NCBI RefSeq assembly: GCF_036345995.1 | Contig: NZ_CP107796.1 | Location: 7,688,001-7,752,000 of the forward strand | DNA length: 64,000 nucleotides | Source of the DNA: Streptomyces sp. NBC_00557 | GTDB taxonomy: Bacteria > Actinomycetota > Actinomycetes > Streptomycetales > Streptomycetaceae | Direction: 5' to 3' | In this document: one piece after another, positions 34,904 to 43,784 of the stretch | How the letters are laid out: every line of letters starts with the position of its first letter | Numbering within the stretch: position 1 is the stretch's first letter | Made by a program: the position numbers and the translations under genes | The notes under the pieces: generated by a model | What the model was told of the DNA's origin: nothing | The model's database searches: none | What the model saw: only the letters and a program-made list of their open reading frames with translations

Positions 34904-35134
34904 GGGACTGGCGATGTCGAAGCCGTACCGCAGGGGCTCCTCGGTGACGCCGTAGTCACGCCGGTAGAGGTACACCGCCTCGGCGCGTACGCCGCCGGGC
35001 GGTGCGGCCTCGATCCGGCAGGGGTACGTCACCTGGACCACGCGCGGCCGGCCGGAGACCTTCATCCGCAGCCCGTCCGCCGGCCCGCCCTCGAGCACGG
35101 CGGTCTCCCAGCCCGTCACGTCGGTAGTCTCCAC
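34901..35134 (-). CDS. Small hypothetical protein, beta-rich
   Basis: A 77-residue protein from GTG 35134: VETTDVTGWETAVLEGGPAD, then RVVQVTYPCRIEAAPPGGV and AVYLYRRDYGVTEEPLRYGF. It looks like a small beta-barrel, with one cysteine. No ribosome site stands before 35134; a nearby GTG at 35119 has GGAG nine bases upstream, and either is possible. I cannot assign a role. Confidence 0.6.
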   Translation of the reverse strand: METTDVTGWETAVLEGGPADGLRMKVSGRPRVVQVTYPCRIEAAPPGGVRAEAVYLYRRDYGVTEEPLRYGFDIASP

Positions 35135-35218
35135 GGCGAAAAGTTTACGGCTTGCGCAAGTTTCGGCCTGGTGAGCCCGGTCACCGGCTGCCCGCCGCAC
35201 GCACCTCGGTCCCTGCCG

Positions 35219-36088
35219 CTACGCGGGCCGCTGGGAGGCGGCCGCGGCGGGGTGCAGGTCGGACAGGCTCAGCGGGCGGGCCGGGGGACCGGGCAGGGCG
35301 ATGCGGGAGGTCACCCGGAGATCGGGGCCGACGTGCAGCAGCTCGCCGGACGCGAGGAGCCGCCAGCCGGGGCTCTCGTCCAGGCGCTCGCTGGCCACCA
35401 CGACCGACGGACGATCGGCCAGATGCGCCGAGCGCACCCGCAGATGACCGTCCCGGCCGGCGTGGTCCAGATGCCGTGCCCCGTGCGAACCGCCGGCCGG
35501 GCGCTGGAGCGCGTACAGCTCGTGGGTGGCGGGGTAGCGCAGCGCCCACAGCTCCCGGGCGGTGACGAGGACGACGTTGAGGGCGTAGAGGGGCAGGTTC
35601 GCGGCGACCCAGCGTGCCGCGGCCACCAGGCCGGCGGACACGTCCCCGCCACGCGCCGCGGTCTCCCGTGTGGCCAGGGCGAAGAACCGCTCGGAGTCGG
35701 TGTCCCCGCGCACGCGCGCGAGATCCTCGCCCAGATGCCGGTCCAGCTCGTCCAGCCCCTCGATCACCCCGTTGTGCGCGAACAGCCGCCCGTCCTGCTC
35801 GAAGGGATGGGTGTTGAGCAGGTCGAGGCCCCCGGTCGAGGCGTACCGCAGATGCGCGAGGAAGGTGGCCGACTCCACCTCCCGGGCCTCCCGGGCGAAC
35901 GCGCGGTCCTCGTAGGCGGCGATCGGCGCCTTGTGCACCTCGGGGGCGCCGTCCGCGGCGAAGAACCCGAGACCGGTGCCGTCGGGTTCGCGGTGGCTCT
36001 GCGCGCTGAGACTGTCGGGCGCGTCCAGCAGCCAGAACGTGGCGTGCGTGCGGAGCGGGGCGCTGGTCAGCCCGAACAGTCGGCACAC
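35219..36088 (-). CDS. Class II glutamine amidotransferase (YafJ-like)
   Basis: A 289-residue Ntn-hydrolase. After removal of Met1, Cys2 (MCRLFGLT) is the nucleophile; conserved blocks include HREPDGTGLGFFAADGAPEV, FLAHLRYASTGGLDLLNTHP, FAHNGVIEG and GDTDSERFFALATRE. It resembles the YafJ/EgtC group of stand-alone amidohydrolases rather than a synthetase domain. No EgtC neighbours are visible, so its substrate is open. The C-terminal 60 residues extend beyond the fold. The ATG at 36088 is required to place Cys2. Confidence 0.88.
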   Translation of the reverse strand: MCRLFGLTSAPLRTHATFWLLDAPDSLSAQSHREPDGTGLGFFAADGAPEVHKAPIAAYEDRAFAREAREVESATFLAHLRYASTGGLDLLNTHPFEQDGRLFAHNGVIEGLDELDRHLGEDLARVRGDTDSERFFALATRETAARGGDVSAGLVAAARWVAANLPLYALNVVLVTARELWALRYPATHELYALQRPAGGSHGARHLDHAGRDGHLRVRSAHLADRPSVVVASERLDESPGWRLLASGELLHVGPDLRVTSRIALPGPPARPLSLSDLHPAAAASQRPA

Positions 36089-36209
36089 GGCGTCCTCCTC
36101 GTCGCCCGTCTTCCGCCGGGCCCGTCAGCCGGGCCCCGCCCGGCGACCATGGTCCCGCGCGCGGGACCAACCCGCACGCGCTGTCCGGGCGAGTCCGGTC
36201 CGGGCTTCG

Positions 36210-37124
36210 TCAACCGGCCGGTCGCAGCGCCGCGTCGAGCGCGCCGTCGATCGTCGGATGGGCGAAGGCGAAGCCCGCCCGCTGCAGGGCGGCCGGTACG
36301 ACGCGTGCGCTGCAGGTGATGCTCTCGGCGAACCCGCCGAGCGCCGCGCGCAGGGCGAAGGCGGGTACGGCGGCGAGGGCCGGCCGGTGCAGGGCACGGC
36401 TCAGGGCCCGGGTCACCTCGCGGTTCGTGACCGGTTCCGGCGCCGTGAAGTTGACCGGCCCGGAGAGCTCCTCGGTGGTGAGCGCGAAGCGGAGCGCCGC
36501 GATCTGGTCCGTCAGCGAGATGAACGGCCAGTACTGGTCGCCCGATCCGAGCCGGCCGCCCAGACCGAGACGGAAGAGCGGGAAGAGCCGGCCGAAGGCG
36601 CCGCCCTCGGCGGAGACCACGAGGCCGGTGCGCGGGTGCACCACCCGGATCCCGGCCTGCCGGGCCGGGTCGGCGGCCGCCTCCCAGGCGACGCAGACGC
36701 CGGCCAGGAAGTCGTCGCCGGCCGGCTCGCTCTCGTCCACGACGCGTGCGCCGGTGTCGCCGTAGTAGCCGGTCGCGGACGCGGAGACCAGGACGCGCGG
36801 CGGGTCGGCGCACGCGGCGCAGGCCCGCGCGACGGCGTCGGTGCCGCGCACCCGGCTGTCACGGATCTCCCGCTTGTAGGCGGCGGTCCACCGCTTGTCG
36901 CCGACTCCCGCGCCGGCGAGATGGACGACCGCGTCGACACCGTCCAGCGCACCGGGATCGACCCGGCCCGCGACCGGATCCCAGTGCGCGGACGCGCTGC
37001 CGTCGTGCGGGGCGGCCCCGGAGCGGCCCCGGACCAGGCGGACCACCTGGTGGCCGTCCGCGAGGAGGGAACGGGTGAGGGCGGAGCCGATGAGCCCGGT
37101 CGATCCCGTGATCGCGACGCGCAT
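36210..37124 (-). CDS. TIGR01777 family epimerase-like protein (paralogue 1)
   Basis: A 304-residue SDR-extended protein. The NAD(P)-binding MRVAITGSTGLIGSALTRSL is followed by DAVVHLAGAGVGDKRW, VLVSASATGYYGDTG and IRVVHPRTGLVV, with DUF1731 at the C-terminus (GGFAESITCSARVVPAALQR, then AGFAFAHPTIDGAL). The family is widespread with unproven catalysis. GGAGGACGCC precedes ATG 37124. A probable operator lies at 37186, and a second paralogue follows on the same strand. Confidence 0.85.
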   Translation of the reverse strand: MRVAITGSTGLIGSALTRSLLADGHQVVRLVRGRSGAAPHDGSASAHWDPVAGRVDPGALDGVDAVVHLAGAGVGDKRWTAAYKREIRDSRVRGTDAVARACAACADPPRVLVSASATGYYGDTGARVVDESEPAGDDFLAGVCVAWEAAADPARQAGIRVVHPRTGLVVSAEGGAFGRLFPLFRLGLGGRLGSGDQYWPFISLTDQIAALRFALTTEELSGPVNFTAPEPVTNREVTRALSRALHRPALAAVPAFALRAALGGFAESITCSARVVPAALQRAGFAFAHPTIDGALDAALRPAG

Positions 37125-37185
37125 GGCGTCCTCCAGAGGGGGTGCGTGCTTCACCTGCCTGCCGTGCCGCACGATACCCCGGCTG

Positions 37186-37199
37186 CTTGCAGTTTCAAG
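37186..37199. promoter_or_regulatory. Candidate operator CTTGCAGTTTCAAG
   Basis: An imperfect inverted repeat (arms TTGCAG/TTGAAA on opposing strands) with flanking GCTT...AAGC, 62-75 bases upstream of the TIGR01777 gene start at 37124. Motifs of this kind are bound by MarR or HxlR type regulators in Streptomyces, but no such gene adjoins. Confidence 0.4.
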
Positions 37200-37211
37200 T
37201 AAGCGCCCGCG

Positions 37212-38156
37212 TCACCGGGACTCCTTCACCCGGCGTACGAGGTCCGCGGCGGCCGGCGGCCAGTCGGGATACGCGAAGCCGAACCCGGCCGCACGGAGCC
37301 GGCCCGGGACCACCCGGCGGCTCTTGAGCAGCAGCTCCGTGTCCGAGCGCAGCGCGAACGCCCCCAGCTCCGCCATCCACCGGGTCGCCGGCAGCCCCAC
37401 GGGAACGCCCCGCGCCGCGCGCAGCGCCCGCATGAACTCCCGCTGCGGCAGCGGGCCGGGGGAGGCGAGGTTGACCGGTCCCTCGATGTCGTCCCGGTCG
37501 ATCAGGAACTGCACCGCCCGAACGAAGTCGGTGTCGTGGATCCAGGACACGTACTGCGCGCCACCGGCGACGGGGCCGCCCAGCCCGAGCCGTACCAGCC
37601 CCAGCAGGACGTCGAAGACCCCTCCGCGGTCGGGGCTCATCACCATCGCGGTGCGCAGGGCCACCTTGCGCGTCGCCGGCACGGACGCCTCGGCCTGGGC
37701 GCGTTCCCAGTTCCTGGCGATGCCGACGCTGTAGGACCAGTAGCCGGGGACGCCCGGCTCCGAGCCGCCGAGCACGCCGGTCTCCTCGTCGTTCGCCGCG
37801 TCGAAGCGATGGGCGTAGATCGTCGCCGTGCTCATCTGCAGCCACACCCGCGGCGGACGCGGCGCGGCGGCGATCGCTTCCCCCACCACGCGCGCCGAGG
37901 CCACCCGCGAATCCATCATGGCCCGCAGGTTCTCGGGGGTGTAGCGGCAGGAGACGCTGCGGCCGGCCAGGTTGACGACGGCATCGCTGCCGTCGATCAC
38001 CTCGGCCCAGCGGCCGAGCGTCGCGCCGTCCCAGCCGACCTGCCGCTCCCGCGTCGGATGCCGGGTCAGCACGGTGACCTCATGGCCGGCCGCCGTCAGC
38101 GCACGGTCGAGAATCGTCCCGACCTGTCCGGTTCCCCCGGGCAGAATCACCTTCAT
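37212..38156 (-). CDS. TIGR01777 family epimerase-like protein (paralogue 2)
   Basis: A 314-residue SDR protein: MKVILPGGTGQVGTILDRAL (cofactor loop with GGTGQVG), DAVVNLAGRSVSCRYTPENL, STATIYAHRFDAANDEETGV and WIHDTDFVRAVQFLIDRDDI, ending with the DUF1731 part (LLLKSRRVVPGRLRAAGFGF). It is a clear but diverged relative of the neighbouring gene, so a local duplication is likely. AAGGGGG lies four bases from the ATG-proximal CACC. The divergent palindrome at 38186 should control it and the methyltransferase. Confidence 0.85.
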   Translation of the reverse strand: MKVILPGGTGQVGTILDRALTAAGHEVTVLTRHPTRERQVGWDGATLGRWAEVIDGSDAVVNLAGRSVSCRYTPENLRAMMDSRVASARVVGEAIAAAPRPPRVWLQMSTATIYAHRFDAANDEETGVLGGSEPGVPGYWSYSVGIARNWERAQAEASVPATRKVALRTAMVMSPDRGGVFDVLLGLVRLGLGGPVAGGAQYVSWIHDTDFVRAVQFLIDRDDIEGPVNLASPGPLPQREFMRALRAARGVPVGLPATRWMAELGAFALRSDTELLLKSRRVVPGRLRAAGFGFAYPDWPPAAADLVRRVKESR

Positions 38157-38185
38157 GGTGCCCCCTTGGTTGGTGCGCCCAGAGT

Positions 38186-38219
38186 ACCCCCGATTTTGAA
38201 CGCGTTCAAAATCGGGGGT
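38186..38219. promoter_or_regulatory. Perfect 34-bp palindromic operator in a divergent promoter
   Basis: The core TTTTGAACGCGTTCAAAA is extended symmetrically by GAT/ATC and by CCCCC/GGGGG to a perfect 34-bp palindrome. The T-G-A-A-C-G-C-G-T-T-C-A core is typical of TetR-family operators. It stands 30 bases upstream of the 38156 start and 52 bases upstream of 38271, placed to repress both genes. No TetR gene is next to it in this window. Confidence 0.75.
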
Positions 38220-38270
38220 GTCACAGTAATTCGCTGGACAACTCGCCCGCCGACGGCGAGCGTTGGCGCA

Positions 38271-39023
38271 ATGGAGCAGGAGAGGATCTGGGACGCGGCC
38301 GCGGCCCAGCGGTACGACACGCCCGGCACCGGCATGTTCGCGCCCGAGGTGCTGACGCCCACGGTGACACGTCTCGCCGAGCTGGCGGAGGGCGGAGCGG
38401 CCCTGGAGTTCGCGATCGGGACCGGCCGGGTCGCGGTCCCGCTCGCCGAACGGGGCGTTCGCGTCACCGGCATCGAGCTGTCCGGGCCGATGGTGGAGCA
38501 ACTGCGGACCAAGGCCGACGAAGCCACGATCCCCGTCGTCATGGGCGACATGGCGACGACCCGCGCCCCGGGGACGTACAGCCTCGTCTACCTCGTCTAC
38601 AACACGATCTCCAACCTGCTCACGCAGGCCGAGCAGGTCGAGTGCTTCCGCAACGCCGCCCGGCATCTCGCACCGGGCGGCCGGTTCGTGATCGAACTGT
38701 GGGTGCCCGAGCTGCGCACGCTCCCCCCGGGCAAGGTTGCCACCGTGTGGCGCGCCGACCCCGGGTACGTCGGGCTGGACACCTACGACATCCTCAACCA
38801 GCGTGTGGTCTCGCACCACTTCCACTTCGACGGCGGCGAAGGGACGCACGAGGCCCGGCTGTACCGCAGCCCGCACCGCTACATCTGGCCGTCCGAACTC
38901 GACCTCATGGCCCGGCTGGCGGGATTCGAGCTGGAGTCCAGGCACGCCGACTGGTCCGGCGCCGAGTTCACCGCCGAGTCGCGTGGGCACGTCTCGGTGT
39001 ACCGGCTTCCGGTGGCGGCCTAG
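38271..39023 (+). CDS. Class I SAM-dependent methyltransferase
   Basis: A 250-residue enzyme with SAM motif I ALEFAIGTGRVAVPLAERGV, motif II VTGIELSGPMVEQL, VVMGDMATTRAPGTYSLVYL (motif III/IV) and GGRFVIELWVPELRTLPPG. Its acceptor is unknown. A weak GGCGAG is the only ribosome site before ATG 38271. It is divergent from a TIGR01777 gene across the 34-bp palindrome. It ends one base before the convergent gene at 39025. Confidence 0.86.
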   Translation: MEQERIWDAAAAQRYDTPGTGMFAPEVLTPTVTRLAELAEGGAALEFAIGTGRVAVPLAERGVRVTGIELSGPMVEQLRTKADEATIPVVMGDMATTRAPGTYSLVYLVYNTISNLLTQAEQVECFRNAARHLAPGGRFVIELWVPELRTLPPGKVATVWRADPGYVGLDTYDILNQRVVSHHFHFDGGEGTHEARLYRSPHRYIWPSELDLMARLAGFELESRHADWSGAEFTAESRGHVSVYRLPVAA

Positions 39024-39024
39024 G

Positions 39025-42000
39025 CTAGGCCCTGTCGTCCGCGCCGGGATGGCAGCACGACCCGCGCCGGAGCCGGTCGGCCACCTGCGGCCAGGACATG
39101 CCCCGCGGAGGTGCGTGCACGCCGGCGGGCCGGTGCGCCGACGTCAACTCGGCCTGGGTGTACGGGACTCCCTCGCGTACCACGACCGGCACGTCGATCA
39201 GGGTGCCGAAGTCGGAGAACGGGTCGCCGTCGACGAGCGTCAGGTCGGCGATCCTGCCCTCCTCGACCGTGCCGAGATCGGCGTCCAGACCGAAGAGACG
39301 GGCCGGTGCGAGCGTCGCGGTGTGCAGGGCCTCGGCGGCCGTGAAGCCGTGCGCGTGCAGGGCGCGCAGGGCCAGGTGCAGGGAGAGACCGACGGGCACC
39401 AGGGGCGCGTCGGTGCCCAGCGCGATACGGGCGCCGTGCGCGGCCAGCCGCCGGTAGTCCGCCATCTCCGTGGCCAGGGCCCGCTGCTGCGCCTGCGTGG
39501 GCGCGGTCCGGGCGCGTTCGCGGACGGCGGCCGTGTCCCACGGCGGCATCAGGCGCGTCACCCGCGGATCCTCGGCCAGCCGGGGATCGGCGGCGAGCAG
39601 GATCTGCGCGCTGAACGGCGTGATGACCAGGGCGAACGAGCCGTCGGCGTACTGGTGCACCACGTCCTGGCCGATGCGGCCGAGCGGGCTGACGGCGTGC
39701 CCGTACTCCAGCCGCTGGGTGGCCTGCAGATGGGTGGTCAGGTCCTGGCCCGCCGCCCGCCCCGGCGCGCACAGATGGCTGCCGCTGGGCACGCCCAGCG
39801 CGTGGGCGGCCCCGGCCGCCTCGGCCATGACCTCGCCCGCGGCGCGCACATACGTCTTCACGAAGTCGACGTCCAGGGCGGCGGCCCGCCGCAGCGTGCG
39901 CCGGACACCGTCCCGGGTGCGGTGGGCGCGCCCCATGCTGTACGCGGTGCGCGCGCCGTCGATCAGTTCGGCGCAGGCGAGCTGCCGCGGGCCGAGCAGA
40001 GCACCGTGCGCGGCCGCCTCCCGCAGCCGCACCGCGTCGTACAGCGGGCCGCCCAGGCAGAACGTGGTCGTGATGCCGTACGCGAGCGTCGTCAGGCTCT
40101 GCCGGGCGCCGTAGGTCGCCGCGTACGGGTGGGTGTGGCTGTCGACGAGACCGGGGACGACGGTGCGGCCGGAGGCGTCGAGGGTGCGGTGCCCGGGACG
40201 CCGGGCACGGTGCGGCTCCACAGCGGTGATGCGGGCGCCGCTGACGAGGATGTCGACGTCGTGCCGGGGCGGTGCGCCGGTGCCGTCCCACAGCTGCCCG
40301 GCGTGGATCCGCAGCGGCTCCGCCGGGACGGTCGCGCCGCGCCGCGAGGTCAGGCGCACCGGGAGCGTGCGGGCGCGCGCCGTGGCGACGGAGACCCGGC
40401 GCAGCCGGCCCGCGGAGAGGTAGAGCAGGGCGCCGGAGTCCCCGGACCAGCTGGGGTGGTCGGCCGGCTCGTCGGTGAGCCGGCGGGCGGCACCGGCCGG
40501 GGCACCGTCGGCGGTCACCGGCAGCAGCCACAGGGCGGACTCGGCCACCAGCGCCATCCAGCGTCCGTCCGGGGACCACACCGGCCCGGAGGCGACCCGG
40601 TCGGACAGCGACTGGTGCTCGGCGGGCAGGTGGCGGCGCTCGCCGCCGGTGCGGGTGTCGATGACGCGGATGAGGTTGTATCCCTCGCGGAAACGCTGGT
40701 TGAGCCGGTTCCGGTCGCAGAAGGCCACGTACCGTCCGTCGGGCGACCAGGTCGGCGCGCCGGGCGGACCGTCGGTGGCCAGCGGCCGGGCCAGCACCTC
40801 TTCGGCGCCCGTGGCCAGGGTGCGCACCAGCAGGTTCCCGGTCACGTCCTGGCAGGCCAGCCGGGTGCCGTCCGGTGACAGCGCGGGATACAGCCGGCCG
40901 CCCCCGGTCAGCGGCTCGTCGGCGCCGCTGTGAAGGTGGTGACGGCGGACGGCCACCAGCCCGTCCCGGTCGGTGCAGTACAGCACGCTGCGCCCGTCCG
41001 GCGCCCACGCCGGCATCTGCAGCAGGTGCACGTCGGCGGCCCGCAGCAGCGTGCGCGGAGCACCGCCGACGGGCATCAGCCACAGCGCGTTCAGCGCCAC
41101 GAACGCCACGCTGCGCCCGTCCGGGGACAGGGCCGGCCGGTGCAGGCCGCGCACCGGGGCCGGTGAGTCCTGCGCGAGCGGCGCCCGGCGCCGTCGCCGG
41201 GACGCAGCGGGCACCGGCATCCGGGCGGTGAAGGGCACCTCCCGCACCGAGGAGCCGGCGAGGGAACGTACGCGGATCCGGCCGTCACCGACGTACAGCA
41301 GCTCGTCCTCGTCCAGCCAGCACGGCGGGGCGGCCGCCAGGTCCTCGTGCTTCGAGACGGCCTGACCGTCGACCATCAGCCAGGCCGCGCCGGCCGGCAG
41401 CGCCGGGCTGCTCGCGCCGGTCAGTTGCAGATGGGCGATCCGCCCCGAGGGTGACACGGACGGGCACAGCAGCCGCCCCTCGGCCACCGTGCGCAGCACC
41501 TCGGCCGGGCCGCCCGAGACCGGCACCCGGACCAGCGACCGACCGCCGTCGTTGCCGCCGCCCGGCGTGTGCGCGGCGCGCACGCACACCAGCGAGCGCC
41601 CGTCCGCCGACCAGGCCGGGTCGAAGTCCTCGAAGTCGCCGCCCGTGAGCCGCCGCAGCCGGCCGTCGGACACGTCCAGCACCCACAGCCCGTAGGAGGA
41701 ACCGGTCGTGGCGTCGCCGCCCCGTTCGGAGGAGAAGGCCAGCCGTGTGCCGTCCGGCGACCAGGCGGCCCCGCGGTCGTCCCAGGGCCCGTCCGTCAAC
41801 CGCCGCAGTCCGCCGCCGTCCGGCCGCAGCACCCACAGATGGAAGCCGCCCCCGCGATACCCGCCCACGGCCAGCGTCCTGCCGTCGGGGGACAGCACGG
41901 GGCGGGTGGCCTCCAGCTCCCAGCCCGTCACCTGTACGGCCGTACCGCCGCCCCGCGGCACCCGCCACAGCACCCCCTGGATCTCGGCGATCAGATCACC

Positions 42001-42174
42001 GCCGGCCCGGCTGCCGGTCACCGAACCTCCGGTGATCCGCGTGCAGGTGACGAACCGTGCACCGCCGCCCGCGTCCCTCACGGGCGCCGCTGCCGCCGCT
42101 CCTGTGGAGACCGCCGTGACCACTCCCGCCGCCGTGCCGAGAAACCCGCGCCGTCCGATCCCGCCGAAAGCCAT
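39025..42174 (-). CDS. Exported TolB-like beta-propeller/amidohydrolase fusion protein
   Basis: A 1049-residue protein. A twin-arginine leader (GRRGFLGTAAGVVTAVSTGA) starts just inside. Residues 40-620 carry about ten WD40-like/TolB PD40 repeats of the form 'L-S-P-D-G-R-x-L-A/W-S-P-D-G' (LSPDGRTLAVGGYRGG, WSPDGTRLAFSSERGG, WSADGRSLVCVRAAH). Residues 640-1040 are an amidohydrolase with VVPGLVDSHTHPYAA (metal-binding HxH), GSHLCAP, DVVHQYADGS-like sequence and ALGTDAPLVPVGLSLH (metal Asp). Such fusions act on cyclic amides or are putative peptidases in the periplasm. ATG 42174 has AAGGACAGGG upstream. Confidence 0.85.
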   Translation of the reverse strand: MAFGGIGRRGFLGTAAGVVTAVSTGAAAAAPVRDAGGGARFVTCTRITGGSVTGSRAGGDLIAEIQGVLWRVPRGGGTAVQVTGWELEATRPVLSPDGRTLAVGGYRGGGFHLWVLRPDGGGLRRLTDGPWDDRGAAWSPDGTRLAFSSERGGDATTGSSYGLWVLDVSDGRLRRLTGGDFEDFDPAWSADGRSLVCVRAAHTPGGGNDGGRSLVRVPVSGGPAEVLRTVAEGRLLCPSVSPSGRIAHLQLTGASSPALPAGAAWLMVDGQAVSKHEDLAAAPPCWLDEDELLYVGDGRIRVRSLAGSSVREVPFTARMPVPAASRRRRRAPLAQDSPAPVRGLHRPALSPDGRSVAFVALNALWLMPVGGAPRTLLRAADVHLLQMPAWAPDGRSVLYCTDRDGLVAVRRHHLHSGADEPLTGGGRLYPALSPDGTRLACQDVTGNLLVRTLATGAEEVLARPLATDGPPGAPTWSPDGRYVAFCDRNRLNQRFREGYNLIRVIDTRTGGERRHLPAEHQSLSDRVASGPVWSPDGRWMALVAESALWLLPVTADGAPAGAARRLTDEPADHPSWSGDSGALLYLSAGRLRRVSVATARARTLPVRLTSRRGATVPAEPLRIHAGQLWDGTGAPPRHDVDILVSGARITAVEPHRARRPGHRTLDASGRTVVPGLVDSHTHPYAATYGARQSLTTLAYGITTTFCLGGPLYDAVRLREAAAHGALLGPRQLACAELIDGARTAYSMGRAHRTRDGVRRTLRRAAALDVDFVKTYVRAAGEVMAEAAGAAHALGVPSGSHLCAPGRAAGQDLTTHLQATQRLEYGHAVSPLGRIGQDVVHQYADGSFALVITPFSAQILLAADPRLAEDPRVTRLMPPWDTAAVRERARTAPTQAQQRALATEMADYRRLAAHGARIALGTDAPLVPVGLSLHLALRALHAHGFTAAEALHTATLAPARLFGLDADLGTVEEGRIADLTLVDGDPFSDFGTLIDVPVVVREGVPYTQAELTSAHRPAGVHAPPRGMSWPQVADRLRRGSCCHPGADDRA

Positions 42175-42336
42175 GCCCTGTCCTTCCTGCCGTCCCCGTT
42201 CAGCGAAGTGGCAGCGGTACGTCCCGCACCAGTACGCGATTCCGGCCACACCGGCGTCACGTCACGCCCAGGGCAACGCCGGTGACGGACGGCGGTCACG
42301 GGGCGTCACTCCTGCGGCCAGGCCCGGCCGGGAGGC

Positions 42337-43671
42337 TCACCAACCGGTCAGCAGCAGGTGGTTGAGGAGCAGGGCCAGGACCGCCTGGGCGGCCAGCCAG
42401 GGGCGGGGGCGGGGGAGGAGGGTGCAGGCGGGGAGCAGCCAGAGGGCGAAGGGCAGCCAGATGCGTTCCGTCTCCGCCTTGCTCATGCCGGACAGGTCCG
42501 CGATCAGGAGGGCGAGCAGCGCCGCGGTGACGAGGAGAGCGAGGGATGTCTGCGGCGGGCGCCCGGGGCCGGACCCGGGAAGCAGGGCCGTGGTCGTGCG
42601 GAGCAGGCCCGCCGCCGTCGCCGGGCCGGTGATCACGGCGGTGCAGGCGAGGTTGGCCCAGACCCAGTAGCCGTAGGGGCGGGTGCCGCCGACGCCCTGG
42701 TAGTAGCGCGTGACGAGGAGGTGGTACGCGTGCCACCAGTCGAAACCGGCGAGCGTGAACACCACGGGGAACACGGCCAGTCCGGCGAGCAGGGACAGCA
42801 CGAGAAAGGGGCGTTCCCGTAGCCCGCCGCGGGCGAGGACGACGACGGCCGCGCCGATCAGGGCGAACAGCGTGAGGCCGTAGGACAGGTAGCAGGTCAG
42901 GCCGAAGAGCAGTCCCGAGGCCGCCGCGCACCCGTGGGACCGCCGGGTCAGGGCCAGGGCGAGCAGCGCCAGGGACCAGGCGGCGACGGCCGCGAAGTAG
43001 GCGTCGGCGGAGGCCCCCTGCCACACCGCGGCCGGGGCGAGCACCAGGAACGGCGCGGCGCGGCGCGCGAGCACCTCGCCGGCCAGCGCGCGCAGCGCGA
43101 TCAGCACGGCCGCACACCCCGTCGCGCCGACGGTGATGCACCACATCCCGGCCCAGCCGCCGCCGCGCAGCCCGATCCGGTCCAGCAGCACGAAGGTGAG
43201 CGTCGCCGCCGGCGGATGGCCGGCGATGTGCGCGGGCCACGGGTCGGGTGTCCCGCTGACGATGTGGTGCGTGAAGTCGCGCAGCGTGGCCGGGATGTCG
43301 TGGAAGCGGCCGATGACCCGGAGGTATTCGTTGCGGGTGGTCAGCCGGCCCGCGATGCCGCGCTGCCAGCCGTCGACCAGGGCGAGGGACACGATCCAGG
43401 CCAGGGCGCTCGCCCCGGCCGCCGCGAGCAGCGCGCGCCAGGGCAGCCGGGCCGCCACGGCGGGGCCGTACGCCACGACGGCCGCCGCCACCGCCAGGGC
43501 CGCCGGTGTGCCGGGCCCGAGATGCGGGTCCCAGTCGGCGAACAGCGGCGGCCAGTGCACGAACAGGGTGCGGCGGGTGTCCTGGATGTGCCGGCCGACG
43601 ACGACCGCCGCCGTCACGAGGAGGGCGGCGGCGCACGCGGCGTACAGGTCACGGCGGAGAGATCGGGTCAC
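42337..43671 (-). CDS. Polytopic membrane protein, glycosyltransferase-like
   Basis: A 444-residue protein with about eleven transmembrane helices and an acidic-aromatic first external loop (VHWPPLFADWDPHLGPGTPA, and TTRNEYLRVIGRFHD), a layout seen in GT-C type lipid-linked-sugar mannosyltransferases (GT87/DUF2029 relatives). Later helices include WCITVGATGCAAVLIALRAL and LACTAVITGPATAAGLLRTT. I cannot name the donor or acceptor. It is divergent from the molybdoenzyme gene (113 bases), part of the glycan-looking locus. Confidence 0.75.
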   Translation of the reverse strand: MTRSLRRDLYAACAAALLVTAAVVVGRHIQDTRRTLFVHWPPLFADWDPHLGPGTPAALAVAAAVVAYGPAVAARLPWRALLAAAGASALAWIVSLALVDGWQRGIAGRLTTRNEYLRVIGRFHDIPATLRDFTHHIVSGTPDPWPAHIAGHPPAATLTFVLLDRIGLRGGGWAGMWCITVGATGCAAVLIALRALAGEVLARRAAPFLVLAPAAVWQGASADAYFAAVAAWSLALLALALTRRSHGCAAASGLLFGLTCYLSYGLTLFALIGAAVVVLARGGLRERPFLVLSLLAGLAVFPVVFTLAGFDWWHAYHLLVTRYYQGVGGTRPYGYWVWANLACTAVITGPATAAGLLRTTTALLPGSGPGRPPQTSLALLVTAALLALLIADLSGMSKAETERIWLPFALWLLPACTLLPRPRPWLAAQAVLALLLNHLLLTGW

Positions 43672-43784
43672 ACGGGCACGCTAGGCCGGGGGAGGGGCGC
43701 GCGGCCGCCGCGCGGGCCCGACGTCAGCGTTTCGTCACCGGTCGCGGGCCCTTTCCCAGGGGTCTCGCGGCCTACGGTCGGGAC

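Noticed and set aside
38737..40878. Plus-strand open frame of 713 codons opposite the amidohydrolase gene
   Set aside because: It overlaps the end of the methyltransferase in another frame and consists of repetitive Gly/Arg/Pro sequence.
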